The notes under the pieces: generated by a model
What the model was told of the DNA's origin: nothing
Seen by the model: only the letters and a program-made list of their open reading frames with translations
The model's database searches: none
Shown here: positions 6,740 to 7,024 of the stretch, one piece after another
Layout: every line of letters begins with the position of its first letter
How positions within the stretch are numbered: position 1 is the stretch's first letter
Assembly: GCA_003488105.1 (NCBI GenBank)
Contig: DNMS01000375.1
Location: forward strand, 1 to 7,024
Reading direction: 5' to 3'
Origin: Rhodospirillaceae bacterium
GTDB taxonomy: Bacteria > Pseudomonadota > Alphaproteobacteria > Rhodospirillales_A > Casp-alpha2
Length of the DNA stretch: 7,024 nt
Made by a program: the position numbers and the translations under genes

Positions 6740-7024
6740 ATGCCGGAGACATTCCACCTGATCAGCGCCGTCACCTGCCCTTGGGTGCAGCGGGCCGTCA
6801 TCATGCTGCGCGCCAAGGGCGTGGATTTCGACGTCACTTATGTGAACCTGCGGGACAAGCCGGACTGGTTCCTGGAACTTTCCCCCCACGGCAAGGTGCC
6901 GGTGCTGAAGGTCGACGGTGAGGTGCTGTTCGAATCCAACGCCATCGCCGAATACCTGGACGAGGTATTCGAACCCCGTCTGCACCCGGCAGATCCCATC
7001 AAGCGGGCCAAGAACCGGGCCTGG
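6740..7024 (+). CDS. Glutathione S-transferase family protein, N-terminal part (runs off the window)
   Basis: Ninety-five codons are present with no stop before the window edge. They form the thioredoxin-like N-terminal domain of a glutathione S-transferase. Seen are a first strand FHLISAVTCPWVQRA with C13-P14 at the active-site position, a second strand near FDVTYVNL, SPHGKVPVL with the cis-proline that contacts the glutathione backbone, and FESNAIAEYLDE with the E-S pair that binds its gamma-glutamyl group. A CPW site with cysteine, not tyrosine or serine, points towards omega/beta-like or thiol-transferase classes, which favour dehalogenation, reduction or deglutathionylation chemistry; the actual substrate is unknown. 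The helical C-terminal domain is outside the window. GGGAG at 6727-6731 is 8 nt before the ATG, which supports this start. It follows the binding-protein gene by 44 nt on the same strand, so the two may be co-transcribed. Confidence 0.88.
   Translation, partial: MPETFHLISAVTCPWVQRAVIMLRAKGVDFDVTYVNLRDKPDWFLELSPHGKVPVLKVDGEVLFESNAIAEYLDEVFEPRLHPADPIKRAKNRAW

Noticed and set aside
6201..6752. - strand open frame of 183 codons opposite the binding protein
   Set aside because: It has no recognisable domain, overlaps a + strand gene with a strong ribosome binding site, and its composition mirrors that gene.

Overview
The window is a GC-rich stretch with every gene on the + strand. Dense coding, strong GC preference at third codon positions and two kinases with PleC/DivJ/PdhS-like histidine-box regions suggest an alphaproteobacterium, perhaps of the Rhodospirillales. 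The taxonomic call is inference from style and protein resemblance, not from a marker gene.

Layout: (1) bases 2-2614 hold part of a leucine/isovalerate degradation operon: the 3' end of an isovaleryl-CoA dehydrogenase gene, a complete gene for the carboxyltransferase (beta) subunit of 3-methylcrotonyl-CoA carboxylase, and a complete hydroxymethylglutaryl-CoA lyase. The first two overlap as TGATG, and the lyase follows 19 nt later. Together they cover isovaleryl-CoA to acetyl-CoA plus acetoacetate, except that the biotin-carrying alpha subunit and methylglutaconyl-CoA hydratase are not in view. (2) Bases 2615-2727 are non-coding and contain two adjacent GC-rich hairpins. (3) Bases 2728-5701 hold two membrane-anchored PAS sensor histidine kinases in tandem. 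Their kinase cores are related but their membrane parts differ, and no response regulator is nearby. (4) Bases 5702-5804 are non-coding with a plausible sigma-70-type promoter. (5) Bases 5805-6695 encode an NMT1/THI5-like periplasmic-binding-protein fold that has no export signal and seven cysteines, so it is probably cytoplasmic. (6) From base 6740 to the window edge runs the N-terminal half of a glutathione S-transferase with a Cys-Pro active-site motif.

No RNA gene, mobile element, CRISPR array or long repeat was seen, and no gene-free stretch exceeds about 115 bases. The leucine genes are ordinary. The points that deserve a second look are the signal-less, cysteine-rich binding protein beside the transferase, the orphan kinase pair, and the unrecognised three-helix input module of the second kinase.
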